Assembly: GCA_965199745.1 (NCBI GenBank)
Contig: CBDATB010000015.1
Location: 1 to 64,000 of the forward strand
Direction of reading: 5' to 3'
DNA length: 64,000 bases
From: CBDATB01 sp965199745
GTDB lineage: Bacteria > Bacteroidota > Bacteroidia > Cytophagales > Flammeovirgaceae
Made by a program: the position numbers and the translations under genes. Each line of letters opens with the position of its first letter. Position 1 is the first letter of the stretch. Below the pieces are notes generated by a model that searched no databases, was not told the origin of the DNA, and was given only the letters and a program-made list of their open reading frames with translations. Below are positions 33,891-42,722 of this stretch, piece by piece.

Positions 33891-35042
33891 ATGAAAAGTA
33901 TCAAAAGTTATTTTAATCCTATATCAATCGATGGGATAGCTGAGGTGGCAGATCGTAGTTTAGCTAAAAAAGTAGCTATTTATACCCAAGAATTCCCCGA
34001 TTGGAAAAAAGCAGACATAGCACTGTTGCGCTTGTGTGGTAGTGGAAAAACAACAGAAAATAATATTAGACAAGCTTTTTACGTACTAAAAGAATTTAGT
34101 AGCACGGTCAATATAGTAGATTTAGGTGATTTATTAGCAAGAGAAACATTTAGAAAAAACTGCAACCGCTTGGCTAGCGTTTGTGATATTTTAATAAAAC
34201 ACCGCACCACTCCTATTCTTATTGCCCCCGAACATTCTCTCGATTATGGGCAGTTTCTTGCTTATAAAAAAATGGGTAGAAAAATTACATTCCTCAATAT
34301 AGACGCTATGCTGGATGCAACCAAAAGAAATAAAAAAATGCAAGAAACACATATTGGCAAAATATTCAGCCATTATCCTGAGGTATTAAAAAGTTATTAT
34401 CACTTAGCCCACCAACGCTACTTATGTTCTGATGCTGATTGGCAGCATGCAAAGTATGTTCACTGCCGAAAAAAAAGTGTCGGACAAATTAGAAATAATC
34501 ATATCGAAGTTGAACCTGACATTCGTGCGGCCGATATGCTGAGTTTCGATCTATCATCTATCAAAGCAGCTGATTTGAGTGCAACTGCTCATCGCCGTCC
34601 TTTCGGACTCACTGGTGAAGAAGCCTGCCATTTATGCTTATACGCCGGTGCGAGCAATCAACTAACCTCGGCAGGTTTCTACGGTTATTTGCCCGAAATA
34701 GATAAAGATATGCGTTCGGCTATGGTCGTTGCTACTATGATATGGTATTTTGTTGAAGGCTTTTGCAATCGCAAACAAGAATATAACTTCCAGACTGATT
34801 ATTACATGAAATATATTGTAGAAGTAGCCAAACACAATGAACAAATAATTTTTTATAAAAGTAAAATTACCGACAGGTGGTGGGTGGAAATAGATGATAA
34901 AAATATTGTCAACGAGCAATGGTGTAACCATAAAAATTTTGTGCCTTGTAGCTATAACGACTATTTATTGGCCTGCAAAGGTGTGCTACCCGAGCGATGG
35001 GCTTTGGGTATGAAGGAAATAACGAATAACCATCATCTATGA
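33891..35042 (+). CDS. Formimidoylglutamase/arginase-like protein of the Bacteroidota subfamily
   Basis: 383 residues. The ureohydrolase fold is recognised by PILIAPEHSLDYGQFLAYKK, TFLNIDAMLDA, MLSFDLSSIKAAD and GLTGEEACHLCLYAGASNQL, and by a long C-terminal extension (KSKITDRWWVEI, FVPCSYNDYLLACKGVLPER). In active arginases the metal ligands are GGDH, DAHxD and SxDxDxxD. Here the second lacks His (DAMLD) and the third lacks the second Asp (SFDLSS). This erosion also occurs in related Bacteroidota proteins that are annotated formimidoylglutamase, so manganese chemistry is doubtful. No hut genes lie nearby. Confidence 0.75.
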   Translation: MKSIKSYFNPISIDGIAEVADRSLAKKVAIYTQEFPDWKKADIALLRLCGSGKTTENNIRQAFYVLKEFSSTVNIVDLGDLLARETFRKNCNRLASVCDILIKHRTTPILIAPEHSLDYGQFLAYKKMGRKITFLNIDAMLDATKRNKKMQETHIGKIFSHYPEVLKSYYHLAHQRYLCSDADWQHAKYVHCRKKSVGQIRNNHIEVEPDIRAADMLSFDLSSIKAADLSATAHRRPFGLTGEEACHLCLYAGASNQLTSAGFYGYLPEIDKDMRSAMVVATMIWYFVEGFCNRKQEYNFQTDYYMKYIVEVAKHNEQIIFYKSKITDRWWVEIDDKNIVNEQWCNHKNFVPCSYNDYLLACKGVLPERWALGMKEITNNHHL

Positions 35043-35169
35043 CGACTGAGATAGGGAGTATTTCTATGAGTTTTTTCACAAGCTAAAAGGTTTTACTATA
35101 AAACTTGGGTTATTTTTTGAAAATGATTATCTTGCAAAAATCAATGGTTATCATTCATCATATGCATAT

Positions 35170-35685
35170 ATGTACATAAAACGAATTAGTGTACTTCTCA
35201 TTTCTGTTGTTTTATTGGCCTCTTGTAAATCAACAAAAACAATAACAAGCTCTTCTTCTACCAAATCGACCCTTTCAAAAAAAAGAAGTTCGCGAAATGT
35301 GAAGTCAGATATTGTGATAAATACGGCAAAAAATTACCTCGGCACGCTTTATAAATATGGAGGTACTAGCGGCAAAGGTATAGATTGCTCTGGTTTGGTC
35401 TATTTATCTTTTAAAGAAATAGGTTTAGATTTACCAAGAGTCAGCAAAGAACAGGCAAATACAGGAAAAGCAGTGAAATTATCTCAATTAACCAGAGGTG
35501 ATCTGGTTTTCTTTGCTACTGGTAAAGGTAGAAGAATTACTCATGTGGGTATTGTCTCTAAAGTGAACAATGACGGCCAGGACACAACTTTTATTCATGC
35601 TTCGTTGAGCAAAGGAGTTCGTGAAGACAAACTTTACAGTGCTTATTGGCGGTCGCACTTTGTCAAGGCAACTAGGGTTTTTTAA
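35170..35685 (+). CDS. NlpC/P60 (C40) cell-wall peptidase lipoprotein
   Basis: 171 residues. A lipoprotein signal with lipobox LLASC (Cys19) is followed by a Ser/Thr/Lys-rich linker. The NlpC/P60 domain fills residues about 55-171: YKYGGTSGKGIDCSGLVYLS carries the catalytic Cys, RITHVGIVSKV the His, and FIHAS the third polar residue. It should cleave D-glutamyl-diaminopimelate links in peptidoglycan at the outer membrane. It is complete and convergent with uppP. Confidence 0.93.
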   Translation: MYIKRISVLLISVVLLASCKSTKTITSSSSTKSTLSKKRSSRNVKSDIVINTAKNYLGTLYKYGGTSGKGIDCSGLVYLSFKEIGLDLPRVSKEQANTGKAVKLSQLTRGDLVFFATGKGRRITHVGIVSKVNNDGQDTTFIHASLSKGVREDKLYSAYWRSHFVKATRVF

Positions 35686-35711
35686 TCGATTTTACTGTAG
35701 AACTCACTTGG

Positions 35712-36509
35712 TCAAATAAAAGATTGGCAAATTCCTATTATTCCTACGATAAAACAATAGGCGGCAAAATAAAGCAATTTGCCCCGCTTAACTATTCTTA
35801 CCATCCATCGGCAAGCCAGCAAGCCGGTAGCAAAAGCTGCCAGAAAACCAACAGTAAGCACCAATGGTGACACACCCGTGTAATTTGCGTCTATTTGCTG
35901 AGAAAATTTTTTAAACTCTAATAATGTTGCTCCTATAATGGGGGGTAAAACCATCAGAAAAGAAAAACGGGCGGCATCGGCTTTTTCTACACCTAGCAGT
36001 AGTGCTGTAGCGATGGTAGCACCCGATCGTGAAATACCCGGCAATATGGCTACTGCTTGAGTGCTTCCGATGAGTAAAGCATCAAAATAATTGAGCGTTG
36101 ATTTGGTTTTTGGCTTAAATAAATGACTAAATAACAATAAAAAACCAGTAGCTAGCAGCATAGTACCTACCAAAGCAATTTGCTGTTTGAACAGATCTTC
36201 TACACTGTTTTTTAACAAAATCCCGATAATACCCACAGGTATCATCGATAAGGCAATTTTTAAAGTATAATGAATAAAGTACTTTTTCCGATTGAATATT
36301 CCTATAAAAATACTTAATATATCACGGTAGAATATGATAATCGTACTCAGTGCCGTAGCAAAATGTAGTAAGACAGAAAACAGCAAGTTCTCTTTGATAT
36401 TTATACCCAAGATGGCTTTTCCCAACTCTATATGCCCACTGCTACTAACAGGTAAAAACTCTGTTATTCCTTGAATAGCACCCAAAATAATTGCCTCTAA
36501 AATATTCAT
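35712..36509 (-). CDS. uppP: Undecaprenyl-diphosphatase
   Basis: 265 residues with about 8 membrane helices. GITEFLPVSSSGHIELGKAI and LPGISRSGATIATALLLGV are the two BacA/UppP active-site motifs. It recycles undecaprenyl diphosphate to the monophosphate for peptidoglycan and surface glycan synthesis, and its presence usually gives bacitracin tolerance. Confidence 0.96.
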   Translation of the reverse strand: MNILEAIILGAIQGITEFLPVSSSGHIELGKAILGINIKENLLFSVLLHFATALSTIIIFYRDILSIFIGIFNRKKYFIHYTLKIALSMIPVGIIGILLKNSVEDLFKQQIALVGTMLLATGFLLLFSHLFKPKTKSTLNYFDALLIGSTQAVAILPGISRSGATIATALLLGVEKADAARFSFLMVLPPIIGATLLEFKKFSQQIDANYTGVSPLVLTVGFLAAFATGLLACRWMVRIVKRGKLLYFAAYCFIVGIIGICQSFI

Positions 36510-36616
36510 TAAACTGTTTTGTTAAGCTGCTTAGCTGTGCAATTCTAATAAAGCAGTGGCTAATATGGAAATATTTTTTTGTATTTAAAATGTAGGTTTT
36601 TCTGGTTGCAAATTAC

Positions 36617-36624
36617 TATTTTTG
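36617..36624 (+). promoter_or_regulatory. Bacteroidota -7 element upstream of tolC-like gene
   Basis: TATTTTTG fits TAnnTTTG and lies 45 bp before the TolC-family start; no clear -33 element. Confidence 0.4.
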
Positions 36625-36669
36625 TGAAAAAGCCAATCAATTGGCTCATTAGCTGAAAAATATAAAACT

Positions 36670-38013
36670 ATGCAACTAAAAATATTTATTATTTTGCTAG
36701 GGTCTGTATTTGTTACTTATAATCTCGTCAATGGGCAAGAACTCTGGACAATACAAAAGTGCATACAATATGCACACGAAAATAACCTGCAACTGAAAAA
36801 TACAGCATTGGACATTAAAAGTAATGAGGAAAACCTCAAAGAAGATGAGCGTGCATACCTTCCTAATTTAAACTTTAATGCTAGGAATAGATTTACAGAA
36901 GGCCTCTTCTTCGATCCGCTGTCTAATCAAGCCGAAGACGGATTCTTGTATTCTAATAACCTTTCTTTATCTAGCCAAGTACCTGTTTATCAAGGCAACA
37001 AGCTCAAAAATACAAAAGCTCAAAGTAAAATTAATCTGCATGTATCTAAATTGAATTTACAAAAATCAAAAAACGATTTATCTTTAAATATAGCTGTTGC
37101 CTATTTGCAAATACTATTCAATCGGGAAAATTTGGGTGTCTCACAACGAAATCTGTCAAATACACGAGAACAAATTGAGCGAACAAAAAAAATGGTAAAA
37201 AGCGGTGTTTTACCAAAAACTAATTTATACGATCTGGAAGCTCAGGCCGCTAGTGACGAGTTGCAAGTAGTTACTAACAAGAATAGCTTAAATTTTTCTA
37301 TTTTACAATTAAAACAGCTCTTGCAACTGCCTGAAGAAACCTCTTTTGATGTTGTTTTACCCATCATCCCTGAGCCAGACTTAAACGTGCTAGTTCCCAA
37401 TAGTCAAATAGTCTATCAGGAAGCACAAGGTATATTGCCAGAAATAAAAAGTGCTGATTTACAGATTGCTAGTGCAGATAGAGGCGTTGCTATTGCTCAC
37501 TCAAACTATATGCCTTCGGTGAGTCTGTCGGCTGGAGTTACCACTAATTATTCGAGTTTTCAGGCTAGAGACGGTGTAACGAGTGGACGGGGTCTTTTGT
37601 CACAATGGAGTGATGCTTTTAACTGGGCAGTGAATCTTTCTATTTCAGTACCTATCTACAATCGCTACCAATTTAAAGCTGCCGCGCAAAAAGCTAAAAT
37701 ATTTAAACATGGCTCTGTACTAAACGCTCAAATTGTAAGAAATACAGTCAGGCAAACTATCGAGCAAGCACAGCTCGATGTATTGGCTGCAGCTAAATCT
37801 TTTTTGGCGAGCAAAAAGCGCGTGCATGCACTTGAAGAATCTTTCAGAGTAACTGAATACCAGTATCGAAAAGGGGCAGCCAATGTCACTGAATTCAATG
37901 TTACTAAAAATAATCTCACCAATGCCCGCTCCGATTTAATCAGGGCAAAATATGATCATATCTTTAAATTAAAGGCACTGGAATTTTATATGGGTAAGGA
38001 TATAAAATTGTAA
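36670..38013 (+). CDS. TolC-family outer membrane channel protein
   Basis: 447 residues. A signal peptide (IFIILLGSVFVTYNLVNG) is followed by WTIQKCIQYAHENNLQLKNT, the typical TolC opening, and two halves of long coiled-coil helices with strand pairs (FTEGLFFDPL, LSLSAGVTTNYSSF). It forms the outer membrane exit duct of tripartite efflux or type I secretion systems. No membrane-fusion protein or inner membrane pump is adjacent, so its partner must be elsewhere. Confidence 0.9.
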   Translation: MQLKIFIILLGSVFVTYNLVNGQELWTIQKCIQYAHENNLQLKNTALDIKSNEENLKEDERAYLPNLNFNARNRFTEGLFFDPLSNQAEDGFLYSNNLSLSSQVPVYQGNKLKNTKAQSKINLHVSKLNLQKSKNDLSLNIAVAYLQILFNRENLGVSQRNLSNTREQIERTKKMVKSGVLPKTNLYDLEAQAASDELQVVTNKNSLNFSILQLKQLLQLPEETSFDVVLPIIPEPDLNVLVPNSQIVYQEAQGILPEIKSADLQIASADRGVAIAHSNYMPSVSLSAGVTTNYSSFQARDGVTSGRGLLSQWSDAFNWAVNLSISVPIYNRYQFKAAAQKAKIFKHGSVLNAQIVRNTVRQTIEQAQLDVLAAAKSFLASKKRVHALEESFRVTEYQYRKGAANVTEFNVTKNNLTNARSDLIRAKYDHIFKLKALEFYMGKDIKL

Positions 38014-38068
38014 GTTTAATCTTTCAATAAAAGAAGTGAATAATATAATTAAAAAATCTGACAATCTA

Positions 38069-39151
38069 ATGGCTAAAAAAATTCCTCTCCATAGCATACA
38101 CGAACAGTTAGGTGCTAAAATGGTAGCATTTGCCGGATATTACATGCCTGTACGCTACACGTATGACATCGCAGAACACCAAGCAGTAAGGACGAATGTG
38201 GGTGTTTTCGACGTTTCGCACATGGGTGAGTTTTTAATTACCGGACCCCAAGCTTTCAAGCTGGTACAAAAGGTTACTTCCAACGATTTATCTGTACTAC
38301 AAAATGGCAAGGCACAGTACGGCTACCTTCCTAACGAGCAAAATGGTATTGTGGACGACCTTATTACATACCGGATAAAAAAAGATGAATACTTACTAGT
38401 GGTAAACGCCTCAAATATTGAAAAAGATTGGCAGTGGATTAGTAGCTGGAATGAGCCTATCGGCGCAAATATGCAAAATATTTCAGAAGAAACCTGCTTG
38501 TTTGCTGTGCAAGGACCAAAAGCAACTGAAGTTTTACAGCAGATAGTATCAGCAGATTTGACTGCCCTGCCTTTTTATACTTTTATCAAAACAAACTTGG
38601 GAACAATCCAAGATATTATTGTATCTGCCACAGGATACACGGGGGCAGGTGGTTTTGAAGTATATGTTCCTAAAAATCAAGCAACGGTAGTATGGAAAAA
38701 AATATTTGCAGCGGGAAAAAAGTATGGCATAGTCCCAGTAGGGCTGGCAGCTCGCGATACTTTGCGCTTAGAAATGGGGTATTGCTTATACGGTAACGAT
38801 ATTGACGAAACTACCTCGCCATTGGAAGCTGGCTTAGCTTGGGTAACAAAATTTAGTAATAACTTCGTCAATGCAGATGCACTCCAAGCACAAAAAGCAG
38901 CTGGTCTGAACCAAAAACTAACAGGGTTTGAAATGCTTGAAAAAGGTATTCCCAGAAGAGATTATCCCATTTTTAGTACACAAGGACAAGCAATAGGCAG
39001 GGTTACCTCAGGGACTATCTCTCCAACGTTGAAAAAGGGAATCGGTTTAGCATACCTTAAAAAAGGGTATTTTAAACAAGGCACCGAAGTGCTAATAGGC
39101 ATAAGAAATCGCCGCCTCAAGGCAAGGGTCAAACGTCCTCCATTCGTATAG
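38069..39151 (+). CDS. gcvT: Aminomethyltransferase (glycine cleavage T protein)
   Basis: 360 residues from ATG 38069; an in-frame GTG at 38036 would add 11 residues unlike the family. IPLHSIHEQLGAKMVAFAGY, GVFDVSHMGEFLITGPQAF, ATGYTGAGGFEVYVP and LAARDTLRLEMGYCLYGNDI are GcvT signatures, and the C-terminal barrel is complete. It releases ammonia from the aminomethyl-lipoyl group of H protein and forms methylene-THF. gcvH and gcvP are not in the window. Confidence 0.95.
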   Translation: MAKKIPLHSIHEQLGAKMVAFAGYYMPVRYTYDIAEHQAVRTNVGVFDVSHMGEFLITGPQAFKLVQKVTSNDLSVLQNGKAQYGYLPNEQNGIVDDLITYRIKKDEYLLVVNASNIEKDWQWISSWNEPIGANMQNISEETCLFAVQGPKATEVLQQIVSADLTALPFYTFIKTNLGTIQDIIVSATGYTGAGGFEVYVPKNQATVVWKKIFAAGKKYGIVPVGLAARDTLRLEMGYCLYGNDIDETTSPLEAGLAWVTKFSNNFVNADALQAQKAAGLNQKLTGFEMLEKGIPRRDYPIFSTQGQAIGRVTSGTISPTLKKGIGLAYLKKGYFKQGTEVLIGIRNRRLKARVKRPPFV

Positions 39152-39159
39152 ATAAAAAA

Positions 39160-39864
39160 ATGGAACGCAAGCAAAAATTTGTCATTGAAATACTTTACGA
39201 AGACAATCACTTGATAGCTGTTAGTAAACCAGCCGGGGTACTCGTTCAAGGTGATAATACGGGAGATTTGCCTCTGGTAGAAGATATTAAAAAATATTTA
39301 AAAAAAACACACAATAAACCCGGTAACGTTTTTTGCGGACTCATTCATCGCTTAGACAGGCCTGTCAGCGGTGTGGTAGTTTTTGCCCGCACTTCCAAAG
39401 CACTACAGAGAATGACCAAACTATTCAAAGAAAGAAACGTAGAGAAAACCTACTGGGCCTTAGTCAGCCAAAAACCTCCGTTAGAAGAAGGTGAAATTAC
39501 GCATTTTTTAATAAAAAACAAAGATAAAAATATTACAGAGGCTTATAATAAAGCGATAAAAAACAGCATAGCCGCTTCTTTGTCATACAAAATATTGGCA
39601 AAAGTAAATAAGTACTACTTGCTTGAGATACACCCATTGACAGGAAGATCACACCAAATTAGAGTACAGTTAGCAAAAATAGGCTGTCCGATTAAAGGAG
39701 ACATAAAATATGGCTACCCCAAAGCCAATAAAAACAAAAATATTCACCTACACGCCAAATACTTACGTTTTATCCATCCCACTAAAAAGGAAAAGATCGA
39801 ATTAGTTGCTCCGCTACCCAAAGACCAAGCATGGGATCAATACCGCTACTTATCAGATGACTAA
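39160..39864 (+). CDS. RluA-family RNA pseudouridine synthase
   Basis: 234 residues. YEDNHLIAVSKPAGVLVQGD starts the catalytic domain; GLIHRLDRPVSGVVVFARTS carries the catalytic Asp (HRLDR) and HPLTGRSHQIRVQLA the conserved Arg block. There is no S4 domain, so it is an RluA/TruC-type short form acting on rRNA or tRNA. It lies 8 bp after gcvT, in the same direction. Confidence 0.92.
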   Translation: MERKQKFVIEILYEDNHLIAVSKPAGVLVQGDNTGDLPLVEDIKKYLKKTHNKPGNVFCGLIHRLDRPVSGVVVFARTSKALQRMTKLFKERNVEKTYWALVSQKPPLEEGEITHFLIKNKDKNITEAYNKAIKNSIAASLSYKILAKVNKYYLLEIHPLTGRSHQIRVQLAKIGCPIKGDIKYGYPKANKNKNIHLHAKYLRFIHPTKKEKIELVAPLPKDQAWDQYRYLSDD

Positions 39865-39926
39865 ATAGGAAATTTTTTAATATTGGCAACAGCTGTTTAA
39901 TTTTGCCGTGTACAATTGTTAAACGT

Positions 39927-39998
39927 GGCCTCGTAGTTCAATGGATAGAATAGGAGTTTCCTAAACTCTAGATGCAAGTTCGATTCTTGCCGGGGCTA
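39927..39998 (+). tRNA. tRNA-Arg (anticodon CCU)
   Basis: A 72-nt cloverleaf. The acceptor is GGCCTCG/CGGGGCT with two G-U pairs and the D stem is GTTC/GAAT. The anticodon stem is GGAGT/ACTCT with loop TTCCTAA, so the anticodon is CCT. The T stem is GCAAG/CTTGC with loop TTCGATT. The discriminator is A and the CCA end is not encoded. It reads AGG codons. It forms the left edge of the 40-44.5 kb accessory island. Confidence 0.95.
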
Positions 39999-40007
39999 CT
40001 TGAGAGG

Positions 40008-40037
40008 ACGGATTGCCAAAACTGGCAGTCTGTTTTT
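40008..40037 (+). terminator. Terminator of tRNA-Arg
   Basis: An 11-bp stem (40008-40018 with 40023-40033, including G-U pairs), a 4-nt loop and five T residues, ten bases after the tRNA. Confidence 0.8.
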
Positions 40038-40385
40038 GTTTTACCTCCCCAAAATCGTTGATATTACTGCAAATAAGGGCTAATGCTTGGTTTACTTGAG
40101 CGGTTCGATAATTTTTCTCTCGGTAAACCAATTTTTCAGGGAATATCGAACCAACTATTTTATGCTTGACTTCAATAGGTGCTTCTTGGTAGTATTGGGG
40201 CAAGTCTTTGAGCATTCCAAAACTATACTGTACGGTTTTTATAAAATCCTTTTGCTCTTTCCTTACTATCTTTACGAACCACATTTTGCAACACTAGAGA
40301 ATAGAGATTTAGTACCTCGTCTTTTATTTCAAAGCTGTTGAGGTATTTGATAAAATCTTGGTTGGTTTCCTCTGATTTATGTCTT
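40036..40385 (-). pseudogene. Serine site-specific recombinase, C-terminal relic
   Basis: On the minus strand one frame reads KYLNSFEIKDEVLNLYSLVL and continues QNVVRKDSKERAKG. The next frame takes over with KDFIKTVQYSFGMLKDLPQY, then EVKHKIVGSIFPEKLVYREK and NYRTAQVNQALALICSN. This is the extreme C-terminus of Bacteroidota large serine recombinases (EVKxxIxGSxFPEKL..., YRT). The resolvase catalytic domain and zinc ribbon are absent and a frameshift separates the two parts, so it is non-functional. It abuts the tRNA-Arg terminator and probably once mobilised the adjoining island. Confidence 0.7.
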
Positions 40386-40388
40386 TCT

Positions 40389-41492
40389 CTAGATTCTCTT
40401 ACTCATTTTTTCCTTCAATTTTTCTAGTGAATAAACTGGATTGCCTTTATGTAACATTCTATGACAATTGCTACAAACCAACACGATATCTTCTGCTTTG
40501 GTTACCCGCTCTCTTTCTCTCTCACTTAAAGGATTTGTATGATGTGCTTCAATAAAACCTACTCCAATTTCACCGTAAGTGTCCAAAAAAGAAAATCCAC
40601 AAACTTCACAGTTCAACATTTTATTTTCTTGGAATGCTTTCTGCTTTATTTTTCTTATTAAACTTTGATTTCTTTCGTATTCCTTATGTATAACCAGACG
40701 TTTACTTCCTTCAGTTACTTCTTCATTCTCTATTTCTGAATACTCAGGTACCTTAGCATCGCTTGAATTTAATTGATAATTGGGGTCTAAGATTTCCCTT
40801 TGAACAAACAAGTAAAAATCTTGAGTCAACCATATCCAATCAACTTTATCTAACTCTTGTTTAGGTTCTATGTTTAACTTGGGATTGCTTATATAAAAAT
40901 CATTCCATGTTTCTAATAAATGTTTTTCTATGGGATACTGACGTAGCATCTCTTCCGTTTCTTTCATAAAAGACTGACGTTCCAATATGGATTTAAGACC
41001 TTTTTTATGTTGTATTTCCTCACTAAATAAAAAACGGATGATTTCATCAAAATGTACTTTTGTTTTAGTTGCGGGAAGTGTTGCTGGATAGATTTCATCA
41101 GGGAAAAGAAAAGAAAGCCATGCTGATAATAGAGGAAATGTTAACCCCTTTGTACGGTTGCTCCAATCTATGGTATCAATATTTTTTCCTTCTCTTACTT
41201 CTCTAAATAATTCAATGTCACTTACGTTCAAATAATCATTTGTACCTCCGCGTCTTGCAGGGTCTTGTAAAAACTGTACTCCTTTAAATTTTCGGACACT
41301 ATTCCTATATGCTATATGCTCTTGTGAGTTAATTAATATCTTAAAAATTTCGTTATTTGTTTGAGACTCCCAATTAACGTTTTTGTTTACATAATTTGCA
41401 CAAACAAATTTGTACTCCTCATCTAAAATCCATTCAGAATTTTTAAACGCTTGTAGGTATTTGTTAATAGATTCAACAAAAGACTTTTTCAT
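40389..41492 (-). CDS. HNH endonuclease, probable restriction enzyme
   Basis: 367 residues. Residues about 1-270 match no domain I can name. The C-terminal 90 residues are an HNH nuclease: LNCEVCGFSFLDTYGEIGVG (first zinc Cys pair), FIEAHHTNPLSE (catalytic His) and DIVLVCSNCHRMLHKGNPVY (second Cys pair and Asn/His). This layout is that of predicted McrA-like or type II restriction HNH enzymes. No methyltransferase lies beside it, so a modification-dependent or stand-alone nuclease is possible. Its ATG overlaps the stop of a 64-residue gene (ATGA), suggesting coupling. The 3' end runs into the recombinase relic. Confidence 0.8.
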   Translation of the reverse strand: MKKSFVESINKYLQAFKNSEWILDEEYKFVCANYVNKNVNWESQTNNEIFKILINSQEHIAYRNSVRKFKGVQFLQDPARRGGTNDYLNVSDIELFREVREGKNIDTIDWSNRTKGLTFPLLSAWLSFLFPDEIYPATLPATKTKVHFDEIIRFLFSEEIQHKKGLKSILERQSFMKETEEMLRQYPIEKHLLETWNDFYISNPKLNIEPKQELDKVDWIWLTQDFYLFVQREILDPNYQLNSSDAKVPEYSEIENEEVTEGSKRLVIHKEYERNQSLIRKIKQKAFQENKMLNCEVCGFSFLDTYGEIGVGFIEAHHTNPLSERERERVTKAEDIVLVCSNCHRMLHKGNPVYSLEKLKEKMSKRI

Positions 41493-41683
41493 AATTTTTC
41501 AATTTTGGTTTGTTCAAGGTGGCTTATTTTGGCGTTCTTCATTTTTACAATCAAATCTTGGTCGCCTCCTTCTTTTTGCAATTCGTGCAATTGAGTATAG
41601 GCACTTAAGGCAGAGTAAAACGCTGGGCCTCGTTCTATCTTGAATAATCCATCAAGAGTATTTGCGTTTCCTATCCTTGCCAT
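41489..41683 (-). CDS. Small protein coupled to the HNH nuclease gene
   Basis: 64 residues (begins MARIGNANTLDGLFKIERGP). Predicted mainly helical and Glu/Lys-rich at the end. I recognise no family. The stop overlaps the HNH start by 4 bp, so the two are probably translated together. It could be a small regulator or control protein of the nuclease, or the tail of a truncated larger gene. Confidence 0.45.
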   Translation of the reverse strand: MARIGNANTLDGLFKIERGPAFYSALSAYTQLHELQKEGGDQDLIVKMKNAKISHLEQTKIEKL

Positions 41684-41774
41684 AGAGATTAAAAATTTCT
41701 GTGATGCAAAGACATAATTTGCTAAAGTTACTTGAGTGGATAAATACTATTTGTTAGTAGATGAATTCTGCTTA

Positions 41775-41951
41775 TTAATTTTTGTGATTTTTTTTGATGA
41801 GTTTTTCTCGTCTTGTTTTTAAATACTTTTTTATTTCTTCAAAACTCATAGTAGCAATTTCCTTGCTGATTTTGTCCCTTGTTTCTCGCATAAAATCAAC
41901 CGCTTTAAATCATTCAATGACTGTCTGATTATTTTTCATGCTCAAATCCAT
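41775..41951 (-). pseudogene. Small antitoxin-like gene with in-frame TGA
   Basis: From ATG 41951, 59 codons with one internal TGA at codon 14 (VIE*FKAVDFMRETRDKISKEI). The C-terminal part (MRETRDKISKEIATMSFEEI, KKYLK) is the pattern of many small bacterial antitoxins paired with PIN or RelE toxins. Translation could restart at the ATG of MRETRD, giving 38 residues. No toxin gene is adjacent, so it is likely a remnant. Confidence 0.45.
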
Positions 41952-41961
41952 TTTGGATGTA

Positions 41962-42198
41962 TCACTCTAATAAATTTTTTACGAGTATGTCCTCATCCAA
42001 TTCTTCCCAATATATGCCCTCACCATCCCTAATAAAACGCCAATTCTTTAATTGTTCTTTGGTTGCATTTCTCAATTTTGAAAACCATTCAAGAGGAATA
42101 GCCAACTCTCTACCATCCTCAAAAAAGACTATCATTTTGTCCTCTCCAAATGATAAATTGGTTGCTAAAAATGATTTATTTATTGTTAAAGTGTTCAT
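41962..42198 (-). CDS. DUF2442 family protein
   Basis: 78 residues. LATNLSFGEDKMIVFFEDGR, ELAIPLEWFSKLRNATKEQL and GEGIYWEELDEDILVKNLL match the full DUF2442 pattern including the C-terminal WxxLDEDI box. These proteins are often encoded next to DUF4160 or RelE-like partners and are suspected antitoxins or regulators. No DUF4160 partner is found here, so it may be an orphan. A second, broken copy of the family is at 3.7 kb. Confidence 0.8.
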   Translation of the reverse strand: MNTLTINKSFLATNLSFGEDKMIVFFEDGRELAIPLEWFSKLRNATKEQLKNWRFIRDGEGIYWEELDEDILVKNLLE

Positions 42199-42311
42199 TC
42201 CATTTTATAAACAATACTCCGAAGCCCAATGATTTTTTCTTTTGTTAGCTATTTTTTGAGATATTCTTGTGAAACTTTCTTTATCATTCTTAACAATAAT
42301 AATCAATCAAT

Positions 42312-42722
42312 TCATGCATCATCTCGAAAATTAATATTTTGATGAGGTTTTAATTCTAAAAATAATTTTAATTTTTTTAATGCTCTTTTAGATTGAGACC
42401 CAAAATTTGCATCAATTTGCCCTTTATAAAATCCCATTTCTTTCAATGCTACTTGCATATTGGTTTCGTATTCCAGTATATCACGATACGAATTAAATTC
42501 TTTTCCATGTTTTGATTGTATGCCCTTTGGATATTTACCGATTTGCTTAAGCCTAATATCACAAATCATCTTAGTATATCCCTTTATTTTCTCGGCATTT
42601 GTTTCATTGGATAACAGAAAATCATAATGAGTAATTTTCTCGCTATTAAAAGTGTTTTCTAATGAATTATATCTGAAAGGGTTACTATATCTAAAATCTA
42701 AATCAAATTCTTTGGCTATCTT
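42312..42722 (-). pseudogene. 5'-truncated gene with C-terminal peptidoglycan-binding-like domain
   Basis: The minus-strand frame is open from about 42722 to the stop at 42312, reading FDLDFRYSNPFRYNSLENTF and later ICDIRLKQIGKYPKGIQSKH. A C-terminal helical domain follows (NMQVALKEMGFYKGQIDANF, GSQSKRALKKLKLF), similar to PG_binding_1. No start codon exists before the frame meets the end of the toxin gene; the only ATG is at 42569, inside the conserved part. It looks like the 3' part of a larger gene joined to a truncated toxin by a deletion. Confidence 0.55.

Noticed and set aside
39927..40040. Open minus-strand frame that continues the recombinase relic through the tRNA (ends QVAPARIELASRV)
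   Set aside because: This is antisense translation of the tRNA-Arg and its terminator, a well-known artefact; real similarity to recombinases ends before it.
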